The translations under genes were made by a program, and so were the position numbers. From Nesterenkonia muleiensis (lineage in GTDB: Bacteria; Actinomycetota; Actinomycetes; Actinomycetales; Micrococcaceae): a stretch of 64,000 nucleotides of DNA. Where the stretch lies: contig NZ_QWLD01000012.1 of assembly GCF_003600155.1 (NCBI RefSeq), forward strand, positions 1-64,000. Direction: 5' to 3'. Every line of letters starts with the position of its first letter. Positions within the stretch are counted from its first letter, which is position 1. The notes below the pieces were generated by a model. That model saw only the letters and a list, made by a program, of their open reading frames with translations. It made no database searches and was not told the origin of the DNA. Below are positions 8,009 through 15,858 of the stretch, piece by piece.

Positions 8009-9427
8009 ATGAACCACATCGCGATCTCAGTCACCCTTGATGGAATCGACCCCGAGCTGTCGCGGACCGTTCTTGTCCCGGCCACCGCGTCGCTGTAAGA
8101 ACTGCACCTCATCATCCAGCGGTTGATGGGGTGGGAGGGCGCACATATGCACCAGTTCGCCCGCGGCAAGAATCCTTATCGGGCGAAAACAGTGTATGTC
8201 GATCCCATGGCCGCGCAGTTCGACCTGGGTATGGGAACGTTCAGCACAACACGGGAGATACCCGGCGATCAGGTGCCTGTCACTGAACTGCTGCCTTCGG
8301 CCACGGCTTCCAAGGCAGCGGGCTGGAGCCCTAGGGACGCCTCGTATCTCTATGACTTCGGCGATGACTGGCTACACCGCCTGCGCCGGATTCCGGTGCC
8401 CGACGATGTGCCGATCCTGGAGGCTCACCAAGTGGCCCTACTGACGTCCTCCGGCGGGACGGCAATTGAGGACTGCGGCGGGGTGCCCGGCCGCTTCCAG
8501 CTGCTCGACGAGTTCCGCGCACGCGAGCGCGGGGAGACCAGCCAGGACAGGTGGGCGCGCGAACTGTTCGACGACTGGTTCGAAGGAGTCAGCCTTGAGG
8601 AGGTACGCGAGGTCCTCGTTGACGTTCCCTTCGCCAAGGTCGCCCGAGCCCTCACGGGACTCTCCGTCGGCGGTGTGGAAGGCGGGGCCGCAAGCGCTGC
8701 AGGTGGCCAGGTACGCCCGGAGCTCGCCGAAGTTTTGCGGGCCACCGATGCCACTGGGCAGGGCGTACTGGCACAGGCGGTGAGGGCGCTCGACCTCGAC
8801 TCGGTTCCTGCACCGGATCATGATGACGCGCTGGCGCTGACCGCAGACATCCGGATATTTATGGAGGCGGTCGGAGACGGACTGGAGCTCACGAAAACCG
8901 GGTATCTCAAGCCAAAGGATGCCGAACCGCTGGCGGAGAGACTCCGCCTGGGAGAGGAGTGGGTCGGCAGCCTCAAGCGGGAGAGCGATGTCCATCCGCT
9001 GTGGGAATTCCGGCAGGCCCTGAGGCAGCTCAGACTGGTCAGAGTGCAGAAGGAGATGCTGCTGCCGGTGAAGTCGCAGGCCAAGACGGTCACGGATCCG
9101 GAGAAACTCGTTGTTTTCCTAGTGGAGCACTTACTCCGCCTCGGCGATGAGGATCTCTCCCTGCAGACCGTTCTGTGGACGGTCGACCGCCTGCTGGCAC
9201 CGCAGCAGGAGTCGCTTGGCTGGGACTTCAATGCAGTGGTGGGGTCATTGCTAGTCGACGTTCTCGGGGAGTCTGCCACGGCGAAGGCGGTGGTCTCTGA
9301 CCTCGCGCCGCTCATCTGGTTCCTTGAGCGCATGGGCGTCTTTGAGGAATCTCGGGGGCAGCCTCACTCCGGGCGGGAACTCACCACACCGGGACGCAGG
9401 TTCCTTGCTGCCATGCTGCGAGGATGA
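8009..9427 (+). pseudogene. pRiA4b ORF-3-like protein gene, interrupted by an in-frame TAA
   Basis: Residues after the break match the pRiA4b ORF-3-like domain: MGWEGAHMHQF, then YLYDFGDDWLH, then EDCGGVPG. This is followed by about 300 residues not recognised. The natural start appears to be ATG 8009 (MNHIAISVTLDG...), in the same frame, but codon 30 is TAA (8096-8098) inside the strand-helix where relatives read a small residue before ELHLIIQ. Either the gene is inactivated, or translation restarts at ATG 8123, losing the first strand of the domain (434 aa, 8123-9427). One base change or a sequencing error would restore it. The function of this family is unknown; the domain is also found beside transposases. 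Transcribed away from metN. Confidence 0.6.
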
Positions 9428-9447
9428 CGGAATGTGACGGCACAGAG

Positions 9448-9470
9448 CCCATCTGGATGGGTGGTGTTTT
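9448..9470. terminator. Possible weak terminator between convergent genes
   Basis: The palindrome CCCAT-CTGG-ATGGG (9448-9461) followed by TGGTGTTTT lies between the ends of the pRiA4b-like gene (plus) and ssuC (minus). The stem is only 5 bp, so this is tentative. Confidence 0.3.
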
Positions 9471-10351
9471 CACGCCCAGGTCTTCAGGGCTTTGCGCTCC
9501 ACGACTCCGAGCAGGGCGTCGGTGAGCTTGCCGAGGATGGCCAGCAGCACGATGGCCAGCAGCAGCCGGTCGGTGCGCCCGTTGTTCTGCGACTCGGTCA
9601 GCAGGAAGCCCAGACCCATCGAAGAGGCGATCAGCTCCGCGGCCACCAGGAACAGCCACGCCTGGGCCAGGGCCAGCCGCAGTCCGGAGAAGACACTGGG
9701 CACCACCGCCGGCAGCTGCACTGTCCGCAGCAGCCGGAACCCGTGGAATCCGAAGGCCCGCCCGGCCTCCACCAGCTGCGGATCCACATGGCGCAGGGCC
9801 GCGTGGACTGAGGTGAACACCGGGAAGAACGCGCCGATGGCGATCAGGGTGACCTTGGAGTCCTCGTAGATGCCCATCCAGAGGATCAGCAGCGGGACCC
9901 AGGCCAGCGAGGGCACCGCCCGGAAGGCGCCGATGGTCGGATGCAGCAGCGCATCGGCGATTCTGGACAGACCCAGCACCGAACCGAGCACCAGGCCGAC
10001 GCCGGCACCGATCGCGAAACCGGTGAGCACCCGCTGCACGGAGATGGCGATGTGCTGATACAGCTCCCCACGGCTGAACAGTTCGGCTCCGGCGCTGAAG
10101 ACCGACTGCGGGGTGGGAAGCTGCACCGGGCGGAAGAGCCCGAAGACGTCGGTGACCAGCCACCACACCAGCAGAAGCAGCAGCGGAACGACCGCGCCGA
10201 TCAGGATCTTGCCACCGGGTATCCGCTTGACCGCCCGGGGGCGGGCGATCCTGGCTGGGGTGAACTTCCCGGTGGCCTGCTGCTCCGCAGCGATCGAGAC
10301 TGCTGTGCCGCTGGCTGCTTCATGCGGGGTGTACAACGGTGCCTGGCTCAT
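9470..10351 (-). CDS. ssuC: Sulfonate-type ABC transporter permease SsuC
   Basis: 293 aa permease of the SsuC/TauC family: cytoplasmic N-terminal tail, about six membrane segments from residue 50 on, and the coupling loop EAGRAFGFHGFRLLRTVQLP contacting the ATPase. It imports sulfonates or sulfonate-like compounds for sulfur supply. Its ATG shares a base with the ssuA stop (TGATG). Order ssuB-ssuA-ssuC under one S-box riboswitch; no ssuD sits in this operon, but FMNH2 monooxygenases lie on either side. Confidence 0.88.
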   Translation of the reverse strand: MSQAPLYTPHEAASGTAVSIAAEQQATGKFTPARIARPRAVKRIPGGKILIGAVVPLLLLLVWWLVTDVFGLFRPVQLPTPQSVFSAGAELFSRGELYQHIAISVQRVLTGFAIGAGVGLVLGSVLGLSRIADALLHPTIGAFRAVPSLAWVPLLILWMGIYEDSKVTLIAIGAFFPVFTSVHAALRHVDPQLVEAGRAFGFHGFRLLRTVQLPAVVPSVFSGLRLALAQAWLFLVAAELIASSMGLGFLLTESQNNGRTDRLLLAIVLLAILGKLTDALLGVVERKALKTWA

Positions 10352-11424
10352 CAGTCTTCGTCCTCCTGGATGGTGGCCTCATCGGCGGCACCCTCGGAGC
10401 CCTCGGCGTCGGTGGCCTCTCGGTTCTCGGCGAACTCCGGGTAGAAGAGTGAGTCCAAGGCCTCATCGATGCTGTCCTGTGAGGACACATCGCCGGTGTC
10501 GATGAAGATCGGCCCGACCTCGCTCAGCACCTGGTACTGGGCGTCACCGGGGACCGGGTCGACGTCGAAGTTCGACCGTTCCTGGATCACAGTCTCGGCG
10601 ACTTCGAGATCGATGCTGGCGTAGTCGGCCAGGATCTCTGCGGTTCCCTCCGAATTCTCCTGTGCCCACTGGCGTGCCTGCTCGTAGACGTTGACCACCA
10701 CCTGGGCCACATCGGGGTGATTCTCAATGAAGTCCTCGGTGGCGTTGATCACGCTGTAGGTGTTGAAGTCCACATTGCGGTGGAACAGCTCGGCACCGTC
10801 TGCTTCGGCAGCGGCCATGATGGGGTCCAGCCCGGCCCAGGCCACCACGTCGTCGTTGGCCAGAGCGGTCCGGCCGTCAGCGTGCTGGAGGTTCTGCACT
10901 TCCACGTCAGAGGGTTCCAGGCCGGCTCCCTGCAGGGACTGGATGAGGAAGAAATAGGGGTCGGTGCCCAGGGTTGCTGCCACCGACTCCCCTTCCAGAT
11001 CCTCCACTGAGGTCACCCCAGAGTCTGGATTGGTGACCAGTGCGGCCCATTCGGGCTGGTTCTCCACCAGGATGGTGTGGATCGCTGAGTCGTTGGACCG
11101 TGCCAGCAGCGCAGCTGAGCCGGCGGTGGAGCCAACGTGAATCGCATCAGCGCGCAGTTTCTCATTGGCATCGTTGGAGCCCTGCGACTGGATCCATTCG
11201 ACCTCCGTGCCCAGCTCCTCCAGCTCCTCTTCGAGCCAGCCGTGCTCCAAGATCACCAGGCTCAGCGGGTTGTAGGTGGCGAAGTCGATGGTCAGCGTCC
11301 CCAGCTCACCGCCTTCACCGGTGCCGGAGCCTTCTCCCTCCACGCATGCACTGGTGAGAAGCAGCGCAGCGGCTGCGGGAACAGCCAGGGCGGGCGTGAG
11401 CTTGGCAAAGGGCGAGGAGGACAT
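10351..11424 (-). CDS. ssuA: Sulfonate-type ABC transporter substrate-binding lipoprotein SsuA
   Basis: 357 aa lipoprotein with signal peptide and lipobox LTSAC (Cys 27), an acidic Gly-rich linker, then an SsuA/TauA/NMT1-type binding domain (LTIDFATYNPLSLVI..., DANEKLRADAIHVGSTAG). The C-terminal 25 residues are a low-complexity Asp/Glu/Ala tail. It should bind aliphatic sulfonates or related anions outside the membrane. RBS GAAAGG precedes the ATG; 53 nt separate it from ssuB. The actual ligand cannot be told from sequence. Confidence 0.85.
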   Translation of the reverse strand: MSSSPFAKLTPALAVPAAAALLLTSACVEGEGSGTGEGGELGTLTIDFATYNPLSLVILEHGWLEEELEELGTEVEWIQSQGSNDANEKLRADAIHVGSTAGSAALLARSNDSAIHTILVENQPEWAALVTNPDSGVTSVEDLEGESVAATLGTDPYFFLIQSLQGAGLEPSDVEVQNLQHADGRTALANDDVVAWAGLDPIMAAAEADGAELFHRNVDFNTYSVINATEDFIENHPDVAQVVVNVYEQARQWAQENSEGTAEILADYASIDLEVAETVIQERSNFDVDPVPGDAQYQVLSEVGPIFIDTGDVSSQDSIDEALDSLFYPEFAENREATDAEGSEGAADEATIQEDED

Positions 11425-11477
11425 CAGTGGGCCTTTCGTGTGGTGCAGCAGGACGAGTGTGATGAAGGCGTAGAGGG

Positions 11478-12320
11478 TCAGTGGGAGTCCACACCGAGGC
11501 CGGTGTAGAGCTCTCCGCGCAGCCGTGCCAGCTCAGCGGAGCTACGGTCACGGGGCCGCTGGCCCGGTACGCGCAGCAGCTGCTTGACGGTGGCGCCCTC
11601 GGCGACGGATGAGTCCTTGGGGCCCAGAAGCAGGATCCGGTCGGCAAGCTGCAGGGCCTCGTCGACGTCGTGGGTCACCAGCAGAACTGTGGTGCCGGTC
11701 TGGGCGTGGAGGTCCAGGAGCAGGTCCTGCATCTTCAGCCGGGTCAGCGCGTCGAGTGCGCCGAAGGGCTCGTCGAGCAGCAACACGCCCGGGCGTCGGG
11801 CCAGGGCTCTGGCCAGCGAAGCACGCTGGGCCATGCCCCCGGAGATCTCCCGCGGTCGCAGGTGAGCGCGTTCGGCCAGTCCGACGAGGTCCAGGAGCTC
11901 ATCGACTCGGGCTGTGCCCTCTGCCTTGCCGATGCCGCGCGGCAGACCCAGTTCGATGTTCTTCCGCACCGAACGCCACGGAAGCAGCCGTGGTTCTTGG
12001 AACCCGACAGCAGTGCGTTCGTCATAGGTGGTGACTGCGGTTCCACCGATCAGGATCTCACCGGTGAAGCCGCCGTCGAGACCTCCGACGGCGCGCAGGA
12101 GGGTCGACTTCCCACAGCCGGAGGCACCGAGGATCGCCACCACCTCACCTGGTTGAACCTCCAGGCTGACGCCTTTGAGCACGTGGCGGCCGTCGAAGGC
12201 CCGGCCGACGTCGCCGAAGGTGACGTTCAGCGATCCCGGGGATGCCGTCACGGGACCGGGGCGGTTGGGCGTGGGCTCAGCAGGCGCAGAGGGCTGCTCA
12301 AGCGTCGGTGCAGAAGTCAT
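11478..12320 (-). CDS. ssuB: Sulfonate-type ABC transporter ATP-binding protein SsuB
   Basis: 280 aa ATPase with Walker A GASGCGKST, signature ISGGMAQR and Walker B VLLLDEPFGALD, the pattern of SsuB/TauB. An N-terminal Pro-rich extension of about 30 residues precedes the ATPase domain. It powers SsuC/SsuA. First gene of its operon; the start lies 16 nt after the riboswitch. Confidence 0.88.
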   Translation of the reverse strand: MTSAPTLEQPSAPAEPTPNRPGPVTASPGSLNVTFGDVGRAFDGRHVLKGVSLEVQPGEVVAILGASGCGKSTLLRAVGGLDGGFTGEILIGGTAVTTYDERTAVGFQEPRLLPWRSVRKNIELGLPRGIGKAEGTARVDELLDLVGLAERAHLRPREISGGMAQRASLARALARRPGVLLLDEPFGALDALTRLKMQDLLLDLHAQTGTTVLLVTHDVDEALQLADRILLLGPKDSSVAEGATVKQLLRVPGQRPRDRSSAELARLRGELYTGLGVDSH

Positions 12321-12336
12321 CAGAAAGTCTCATCTT

Positions 12337-12422
12337 CCATCGGCACTGGCGTTAGCACCTTGTCCTTCTCGGACTGGTTGCTGCGACGTCGTCGGGCCAG
12401 ATCCCTCAGTCGCTCTGGATGG
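12337..12422 (-). promoter_or_regulatory. S-box (SAM-I type) riboswitch upstream of ssuB
   Basis: Near-identical to the metN copy: GAGGGATCTGGCCCGACGA, GCAGCAACC and GGTGCTAACGCCAG, with P1 formed by CCATC (12422-12418) and GATGG (12341-12337). The 3' P1 strand runs straight into GGAAG ahead of the start, again suggesting translational control by SAM. Confidence 0.85.
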
Positions 12423-12439
12423 GTGGTGTTGCGGGATCA

Positions 12440-12470
12440 ACTGTACCCCTCGAACATATCCACTCGTCAA
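12440..12470 (-). promoter_or_regulatory. Predicted promoter of the ssuBAC operon
   Basis: Minus-strand -35 TTGACG (12470-12465), 19-nt spacer, -10 TACAGT (12445-12440). The spacer carries the shared block GGATATGTTC (12461-12452). Confidence 0.6.
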
Positions 12471-12513
12471 GCTGGTTTCATAAAACGTCATGCCGATGGG
12501 CCGCCGGCCCGGC

Positions 12514-13761
12514 TCAGGTGTACCAGGTCGGCTCGGGAAGCTGATTCAGCAGCGCGTACTCACCGACTTCCCGCTTCTTGTAGGGAACCGGGTCGTGCAG
12601 GGTGTGGGTGCGCAGATTGCGCCAGTAGATGTCCAGGCCCACGGAGTTCGACGACGCCCGGGCGCCGGTGAGCTCGTAGACCTTGGTGGTGGCCTCCAGC
12701 CCGTCCTCGGCGATCCGGAGCTTGGCAGCGGCCACCTCCACGGCGATCTCCCCGCGCTGCTGAGGGGTCAGCTCCTGGCGGGGAGCATGCAGGATATGGC
12801 TGATCCGCTCTCCGGTCCGGTCGATCAGCGCCTCGGCTGCCCAGACCTTGGACTGCAGCTGGCCATAGCCCTCCAGGATGTACCACTCCTCCCGCGCGTG
12901 GTCCTTGTTGTCCCCGCCGTAGGGCCAGGCCCGGGTGAAGTCTCTGGTGTAGGTGGTGGCCTTCTCCAGTGCGCCCTGGACGATGCCCAGGTAGAAGTTG
13001 GTGAAGACCAGCTGGATGGCCGGCACGTTCAGCGTGGCGTAGACCAGCGGCTGGAAGACCTTGTCCTGATAGCCCAGCGCGTCCTTCCAGGGAACCCGGA
13101 CGCCACGGATCTCCACCCCGCCGGATTCGGTGAGGCGCTGCCCCAGGTTGTCCCAGTCGTGGGCGAAGAGGATGCCTTCCTGATGTGTGGGCACCGCGGC
13201 GAACACATGGTTCTCGGTCCCCTCCAGCACCCCTTCCAGAATGGTGATGTCGGAGACCACCCCGCCGGTGGAGAAGGACTTCCGGCCGGTGAAGATCAGC
13301 TCCTCGCCGTCATCGGTGACGCTCAGATCCGCGTCCCGGGGGTTGACCGCCCCGCCGATCAGCCAGTTGTTCTGGGTGTAGGCCCTGGCGAAGTCTGCCC
13401 GTTGTTCATCGGTGCCGACCAGCTCAGCGGTCCAGGACCACAGATAGTGGTATCCCAGCAGCTGGCCGATGGAGCCGTCGCCGCGGGCGACGGTGCGGAT
13501 CACCTTGTAGGCAGTGTCCCAGGTTTGGCCTCCGCCGCCGTGCTCGGCCGGGCCGAGCAGGGTGACCAGCCCGGAGTTCTTCAGCAGCGCGACCTCCTGG
13601 TGGGGACTGCTGTTGGCCCGGTCGCGCTCCACCGCATCAGCGGCGAGGATGTCGGCGACCTCCTGGGCGCGGGCCAGCCAGCCGGCGGCGTCGTCGGGAG
13701 TGGGCTGGTGGGTCCAGCGGTTGGTCAGGTCGATCTCGGAGGCAGCGGTGGTGGCAGTCAT
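12514..13761 (-). CDS. Acyl-CoA-dehydrogenase-like flavin monooxygenase (DszC/SfnB type)
   Basis: 415 aa, almost the length of DszC (about 417 aa). The acyl-CoA dehydrogenase fold is clear, with RKSFSTGGVVSD in the middle domain and a C-terminal YWRNLRTHTLHDPVPYKKRE stretch typical of the DszC/SfnB branch. Such enzymes oxygenate thioethers or sulfones with FMNH2 supplied by a reductase. It follows sfnG by 66 nt in a two-gene operon controlled by the third S-box. Only distantly like the paralogue at 1442-2656. Likely role is oxidation of an organosulfide or a related sulfur source. Confidence 0.83.
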   Translation of the reverse strand: MTATTAASEIDLTNRWTHQPTPDDAAGWLARAQEVADILAADAVERDRANSSPHQEVALLKNSGLVTLLGPAEHGGGGQTWDTAYKVIRTVARGDGSIGQLLGYHYLWSWTAELVGTDEQRADFARAYTQNNWLIGGAVNPRDADLSVTDDGEELIFTGRKSFSTGGVVSDITILEGVLEGTENHVFAAVPTHQEGILFAHDWDNLGQRLTESGGVEIRGVRVPWKDALGYQDKVFQPLVYATLNVPAIQLVFTNFYLGIVQGALEKATTYTRDFTRAWPYGGDNKDHAREEWYILEGYGQLQSKVWAAEALIDRTGERISHILHAPRQELTPQQRGEIAVEVAAAKLRIAEDGLEATTKVYELTGARASSNSVGLDIYWRNLRTHTLHDPVPYKKREVGEYALLNQLPEPTWYT

Positions 13762-13827
13762 GATGAGGTTCCTTAATGGGTCAGTGGTGTTTTCGGGGAG
13801 AGGAACTGGGCGGCAGCGGTGCCGGCC

Positions 13828-14976
13828 TCAGACTCCGGCGGGCTGCAGCTGGCCTGTGGCGAGCAGTTCGGCTTCCTTCTCCCGCACGATCGGGATGACC
13901 GTCTTGCCGAAGGCCTCGAGCTCCTCCTGGAAGTGCAAGAAGCCGGTGAGGATGAGGTCCACACCGATCTTCTTGTATTCGATGATGCGGTCGGCGACCT
14001 GCTCCGGGGTGCCGATGAGCTGGGTGCGGAAACCGTCGTTGTACTGCACCAGGTCTTCAAAGCTGGAGTCGGCCCACATGCCTTTCTTATCGGCGGTGGC
14101 CGGCCCGGCCTCCTGGACGGAGCGCCGGAAGCCCTCCACGGAGTCCTTGTCGGCGTGAGCGATGATCTCGCGCAGCTGCTCCCGGGCCTCGGCCTCGGTG
14201 TCGCGGACGATCACGAATCCGTTGAGTCCGAACCTGACTTTGCGCCGGTGCGCGGCGGCGACCGCGCTGACCTCCTGGTACTGCTCGCGGAAGCCGTCGA
14301 AGTCCTTGCCGTTGGAGAAGTACCAGTCCGAATGCGCCCCGCCGTTGAACCGGGCGGCGGTGGAGTTCCCGCCCTGGAAGATCTCCGGGTACGGGCGCCC
14401 CTCCACTCGGTAGGGGGTGGGGCGCAGGGTGAAGTCGTTGACCGTGTAGAAGTCGCCGCGGAACTCCACGTTCTCCTCGGTGAAGAGCTTGCGCACCACC
14501 TGGATGAACTCTGCGGAACGGCGGTAGCGCTCGTTGTGCTCCAGCCAGGGCAGGCCCAGTCTGGTGTACTCGTCCTTGAACCAGCCGGAGACCACATTGA
14601 TCGCAGCCCGGCCCTTGGAGAACTGGTCGGCGGTGAGGATGAACTTGGCCAGCACCGCCGGCTCCCAGATGCCGGGGTGGATGGCCGCGATGAGCTTCAG
14701 CCGCTCGGTGGCCAGCAGCAGCGCCAGCGAGGTGGCGGTGGACTCGTGCTGCTGGGCCGCCCCGTAGCTGGAGAGGTAGCGGACCTGGCTGAGCGCGTAT
14801 TCGAAGCCGACCTGCTCGGCGGTCTGGGCGAGCTTGACGTTGTAGTCATACCCCCAGTCGGTGCGCTGGTCCACCGTGGAGACCACCAGGCCTCCGGAGA
14901 CATTGGGCACCCAGTAGGCGAACTTGAGGTCCTCAGGCTCCCCGGTGTGGACGGGATTGGCAGTGAGTTCAGACAT
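13828..14976 (-). CDS. sfnG: Dimethylsulfone (FMNH2-dependent) monooxygenase SfnG
   Basis: 382 aa LLM-family enzyme closely resembling SfnG: KFAYWVPNVSGGLVVS at the N-terminus, AINVVSGWFKDEYTRLG and LEHNERYRRS in the middle, and EDLVQYNDGF near residue 320. SfnG converts dimethylsulfone with FMNH2 and oxygen to methanesulfinate, a step in using dimethylsulfide-type sulfur. The flavin reductase is probably the divergently transcribed gene at 15312. ATG lies 16 nt after the riboswitch with AAAGGGG in front. Confidence 0.87.
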   Translation of the reverse strand: MSELTANPVHTGEPEDLKFAYWVPNVSGGLVVSTVDQRTDWGYDYNVKLAQTAEQVGFEYALSQVRYLSSYGAAQQHESTATSLALLLATERLKLIAAIHPGIWEPAVLAKFILTADQFSKGRAAINVVSGWFKDEYTRLGLPWLEHNERYRRSAEFIQVVRKLFTEENVEFRGDFYTVNDFTLRPTPYRVEGRPYPEIFQGGNSTAARFNGGAHSDWYFSNGKDFDGFREQYQEVSAVAAAHRRKVRFGLNGFVIVRDTEAEAREQLREIIAHADKDSVEGFRRSVQEAGPATADKKGMWADSSFEDLVQYNDGFRTQLIGTPEQVADRIIEYKKIGVDLILTGFLHFQEELEAFGKTVIPIVREKEAELLATGQLQPAGV

Positions 14977-14992
14977 GGCGTATGGCCCCTTT

Positions 14993-15077
14993 CCATCGGT
15001 CCTGGCGGTAGCACCTTGTCCGGGTGGACTGGTTGCTGCGACGTCGTCGGGCCAGATCCCTCAGTCGCTCGTGATGG
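14993..15077 (-). promoter_or_regulatory. S-box (SAM-I type) riboswitch upstream of sfnG
   Basis: Core GAGGGATCTGGCCCGACGA, GCAGCAACC and GGTGCTACCGCCAG, with P1 CCATC (15077-15073) and GATGG (14997-14993). It differs from copies 1 and 2 mainly in the P3 loop. P1 abuts the AAAGGGG ribosome site of sfnG. Confidence 0.85.
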
Positions 15078-15096
15078 TGTGGTGTTGCGAGGCCCC

Positions 15097-15127
15097 AATG
15101 TACGCGGTGAACATATCCCGCTGTCAA
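15097..15127 (-). promoter_or_regulatory. Predicted promoter of sfnG operon
   Basis: Minus-strand -35 TTGACA (15127-15122), 19-nt spacer with GGATATGTTC (15118-15109), -10 TACATT (15102-15097). Same layout as the met and ssu promoters. Confidence 0.6.
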
Positions 15128-15181
15128 ACTAAGTTCATATTTCGTCATTGAAGCCCCATGTCTCGCAATATGACACCGACT

Positions 15182-15211
15182 TTGCCTGCTCCCCCGGGGG
15201 CCGCGTACGGT
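15182..15211 (+). promoter_or_regulatory. Predicted promoter of flavin reductase-acs-metY operon
   Basis: -35-like TTGCCT (15182-15187), 18-nt spacer containing the palindrome CCCCCGGGGG, -10-like TACGGT (15206-15211), just before the fourth riboswitch. It lacks the GGATATGTTC block of the three minus-strand promoters. Confidence 0.45.
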
Positions 15212-15219
15212 AGAGGGGT

Positions 15220-15301
15220 CCATCCCGAGCGGCCGAGAGATCTGGCTCGTTGACGCCGCAGCAACCCGGAGACCGCCGGGTGCTACCGCCAGGACCGATG
15301 G
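15220..15301 (+). promoter_or_regulatory. S-box (SAM-I type) riboswitch upstream of flavin reductase-metY operon
   Basis: Diverged fourth copy on the plus strand: GAGAGATCTGGCTCGTTGA, GCAGCAACC, GGGTGCTACCGCCAG, closed by P1 CCATC (15220-15224) and GATGG (15297-15301). Compensating changes (GGCTC for GGCCC) keep the helices. GGGAG, the ribosome site of the next gene, overlaps the 3' strand of P1. Confidence 0.82.
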
Positions 15302-15311
15302 GAGTGTTCCT

Positions 15312-15851
15312 ATGAGCTTGTCCGCCGCCACACTGGCACGGCCCGACGCCGGAGCGAGACCGCTGGACCCTTTGGCGCTGCGTGCCGCGTTTTCTCAGTT
15401 TCCCCAGGGCATTGTGGTGGTCGCCGCGGAGATCGACGGGACGCCCGAGGGCCTGGTGGCCTCCACCTTCACGGTGGGGGTCTCTCTGGAGCCGCCGCTG
15501 GTGACCTTCGCCGTACAGCACACCTCGAACACCTGGCCCCGGCTGCGCGATGACGCGTCCCATCTGGGCGTTTCGGTCATCGGGGCTGACCAGGACGGTC
15601 TGTGCCGGCAGATCGCTTCTAAGGACCGCGCCGGTCGGTTCAGCGGGGTGGAGTACACCGCGGACGACGACGGCGCCCTGGTCCTGCACCACACCCCGTT
15701 GTGGCTGAAGACCCGCGTCTATCACCAGTTCACCGCCGGTGACCATGACCTTGTGGTGCTCGAGGTGCTCAACCTGGGTGTGGACCAGCAACGGGCCGGG
15801 CTGGTGTTCCACCAGAGTGCCTTCAAGTCCCTGCCGGCCAACGAGGCCTGA
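15312..15851 (+). CDS. Flavin reductase (DIM6/NTAB, RutF-like family)
   Basis: 179 aa flavin reductase-like FMN-binding split-barrel protein: LRAAFSQFPQGIVVVAAEIDG, then ASTFTVGVSLEPPLVTFAV, then the SVIGADQDGLCRQIASKDRAGRF region, the usual length for FMN reductases of two-component monooxygenases. It likely supplies FMNH2 to SfnG and the other sulfur monooxygenases of the cluster. ATG lies 10 nt after the riboswitch with GGGAG at good spacing. First gene of a four-gene plus-strand operon. Confidence 0.87.
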   Translation: MSLSAATLARPDAGARPLDPLALRAAFSQFPQGIVVVAAEIDGTPEGLVASTFTVGVSLEPPLVTFAVQHTSNTWPRLRDDASHLGVSVIGADQDGLCRQIASKDRAGRFSGVEYTADDDGALVLHHTPLWLKTRVYHQFTAGDHDLVVLEVLNLGVDQQRAGLVFHQSAFKSLPANEA

Positions 15852-15858
15852 GCCGGGG

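Noticed and set aside
12338-12483. Plus-strand frames reading APCPSRTGCCDV...SVALDG near each minus-strand riboswitch
   Set aside because: The repeated peptide is a by-product of the conserved riboswitch sequence read on the wrong strand.
12490-13776. 428-codon plus-strand frame
   Set aside because: It is the antisense of the DszC/SfnB-like gene; Gly/Val-rich, no motif, no ribosome site.
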